From the NCBI GenBank assembly GCA_035764045.1, contig DASTZX010000454.1:1-14956 (forward strand): 14,956 nt of DNA. Reading direction: 5' to 3'. Below the pieces are notes generated by a model. The model ran no database searches. It was given only the letters and a program-made list of their open reading frames with translations, and was not told the origin of the DNA. The position numbers and the translations under genes are program-made. The stretch comes from JAVDCA01 sp035764045 (GTDB lineage: Bacteria; Pseudomonadota; Alphaproteobacteria; Rhizobiales; Xanthobacteraceae). How positions within the stretch are numbered: position 1 is the stretch's first letter; each line of letters starts with the position of its first letter. Shown here piece after piece: positions 13,826 through 14,956 of this stretch.

Positions 13826-14956
13826 TCACACCTTCTCCAACGCGTCCGTCAGATCCGTCACCACGTCGTCCGGATGCTCGAGCCCGGCCGAGAAGCGCAC
13901 CATGCCGTCGGTGATGCCAAGCTCGGCGCGCGCCTCGGGGGTGAGGCGCTGATGGGTCGTGGTGGCCGGATGGGTGACGAGGCTCTTGGCGTCGCCGAGA
14001 TTGTTGGTGATGCGCACCAGCCTGAGCGCATCGAGGAAACGGAACGTCGCCTGCTTGTCGCCCGCGACCTCGAAGGCGACCAGCGTCGAGCCGCCGCGCA
14101 TCTGCTTCTTCACCGTGGCGGCCTGCGGATGGTCGGAACGTCCCGGATAGATCACCCGCTTGATCTTGCGATGGCGCGCCAGCGTGTCGGCGACGACGCC
14201 GGCGGTCTCGGTCTGGCGGCGCACCCGCAGATGCAGCGTCTCCAGCCCCTTGAGCAGCACCCAGGCATTGAACGGCGACATCGACGGCCCGGTCTGCCGC
14301 AGCAGCATGTGGATGTTGTCCTGGATGAACTTCTCCGACCCGAGAATGATGCCGCCGAGACAGCGACCCTGCCCGTCGATGTGCTTGGTGGCCGAATAGA
14401 CCACGCAATCGGCGCCGAGCGCGAGCGGGCTCTGCCAGATCGGGGTCGCGAACACGTTGTCGACCAGGAGCCTGGCGCCGGCCGCATGCGCGATGTTCGC
14501 GATCTCCGCGATGTCGAGCACGTCGAGGGTGGGATTGGTCGGGCTTTCGAGGAAGAACACCTTCGTGTTCGGCCGCGCGGCTTTCTTCCACTGATCGAGA
14601 TCAAGCCCGTCGACCAGGGTCGAGGCAACCCCGAAGCGGGGCAGAAAATCTTCGATGATCCAGCGGCAGCCGCCAAACAGGGCCTTTGCGGCAACGACAT
14701 GGTCGCCCGCGCGGACCAGTCCGACCAGCGACGCTGTGACGGCCGCCATCCCGCTCGCGGTGGCGCGCGCCGCCTCGGCGCCTTCGAGCAGCGCCATGCG
14801 CTTTTCGAACATCGCCACCGTCGGGTTGGAGTAGCGCGAATAGATGAAGCCGGGATCGTCGCCTTTGAAGCGCGCCTCCGCCTCCTCCATCGTATCGTAG
14901 AGATAGCGTTGGGTTAAGAACAGCGCTTCCGACGTTTCCTGGAAGTCCGAGCGCAG
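13826..14956 (-). CDS. metZ: O-succinylhomoserine sulfhydrylase MetZ, 5' end outside window
   Basis: PLP enzyme of the Cys/Met metabolism family that makes homocysteine directly from O-succinylhomoserine and sulfide. 376 residues are visible. The frame runs open to the window edge (first visible residues LRSDFQETSEALFLTQ), so only about 15-25 N-terminal residues appear to be missing; the ATG at 14890 is internal. Seen: YSRYSNPT near 39-46, ATASGMAA near 65-72, ESPTNPTLDV near 137-146, and the Schiff-base lysine at visible position 191 in SATKHIDGQGR. This form is typical of MetZ and differs from the cystathionine gamma-synthase signature. It faces the SGNH genes tail to tail and shares strand with apaG. 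Confidence 0.94.
   Translation of the reverse strand: MRSDFQETSEALFLTQRYLYDTMEEAEARFKGDDPGFIYSRYSNPTVAMFEKRMALLEGAEAARATASGMAAVTASLVGLVRAGDHVVAAKALFGGCRWIIEDFLPRFGVASTLVDGLDLDQWKKAARPNTKVFFLESPTNPTLDVLDIAEIANIAHAAGARLLVDNVFATPIWQSPLALGADCVVYSATKHIDGQGRCLGGIILGSEKFIQDNIHMLLRQTGPSMSPFNAWVLLKGLETLHLRVRRQTETAGVVADTLARHRKIKRVIYPGRSDHPQAATVKKQMRGGSTLVAFEVAGDKQATFRFLDALRLVRITNNLGDAKSLVTHPATTTHQRLTPEARAELGITDGMVRFSAGLEHPDDVVTDLTDALEKV

Noticed and set aside
13874..14917. 347-codon + strand frame opposite metZ
   Set aside because: Antisense shadow; the metZ reading carries all the PLP-enzyme motifs.
1..14956. tRNA, rRNA, CRISPR array, insertion sequence or prophage
   Set aside because: No cloverleaf, spaced repeat array, transposase or phage motif was seen in any gap; gaps are short and explained by the listed hairpins and repeats.

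Overview
The window is chromosomal DNA of high GC content with dense coding. It reads as an alphaproteobacterium of the Hyphomicrobiales (Bradyrhizobium / Rhodopseudomonas / Xanthobacteraceae-like). The evidence is a gcrA cell-cycle regulator (restricted to Alphaproteobacteria), the pst-phoU-phoB, argD-argF-hslO and apaG/metZ neighbourhoods usual for that order, strong Shine-Dalgarno sequences with GTGA/ATGA stop-start overlaps, and short palindromic intergenic repeats of a kind common there. The genus cannot be fixed from sequence reading alone.

Region 1 (1-5363, + strand) is a complete phosphate uptake and signalling operon: pstS, pstC, pstA, pstB, phoU and phoB. The PstSCAB transporter imports phosphate and, with PhoU, sets the phosphorylation state of PhoB. 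The partner kinase gene phoR is not present and would most likely lie just upstream of the window. A GC-rich hairpin between pstS and pstC may allow higher output of the binding protein.

Region 2 (5364-6531, - strand) starts with a 115-bp two-palindrome repeat. A secreted DUF2147 protein and gcrA follow. The 452-bp divergent gap 6532-6983 holds four GANTC (CcrM-type) sites, an 18-bp perfect palindrome, a good sigma70-type promoter pointing at argD, and a hairpin at the very start of the predicted argD transcript.

Region 3 (6984-10188, + strand) is the arginine pair argD-argF, a hairpin/T-run terminator, then hslO (redox chaperone Hsp33). A second, 122-bp copy of the two-palindrome repeat follows hslO.

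Region 4 (10369-14956) has apaG and a 5'-truncated metZ on the - strand. Between them, on the + strand, lies a tightly coupled three-gene cassette: an OpgC-type membrane acyltransferase and two secreted SGNH-fold proteins. The second SGNH protein has all the catalytic blocks. The first has lost essentially all of them and looks like a pseudo-enzyme. This trio (membrane acyl donor protein, catalytic SGNH, degenerate SGNH) is the best candidate for a little-described system, probably periplasmic acylation of a glucan or other envelope glycan.

No tRNA, rRNA, CRISPR, insertion sequence or phage gene was recognised.
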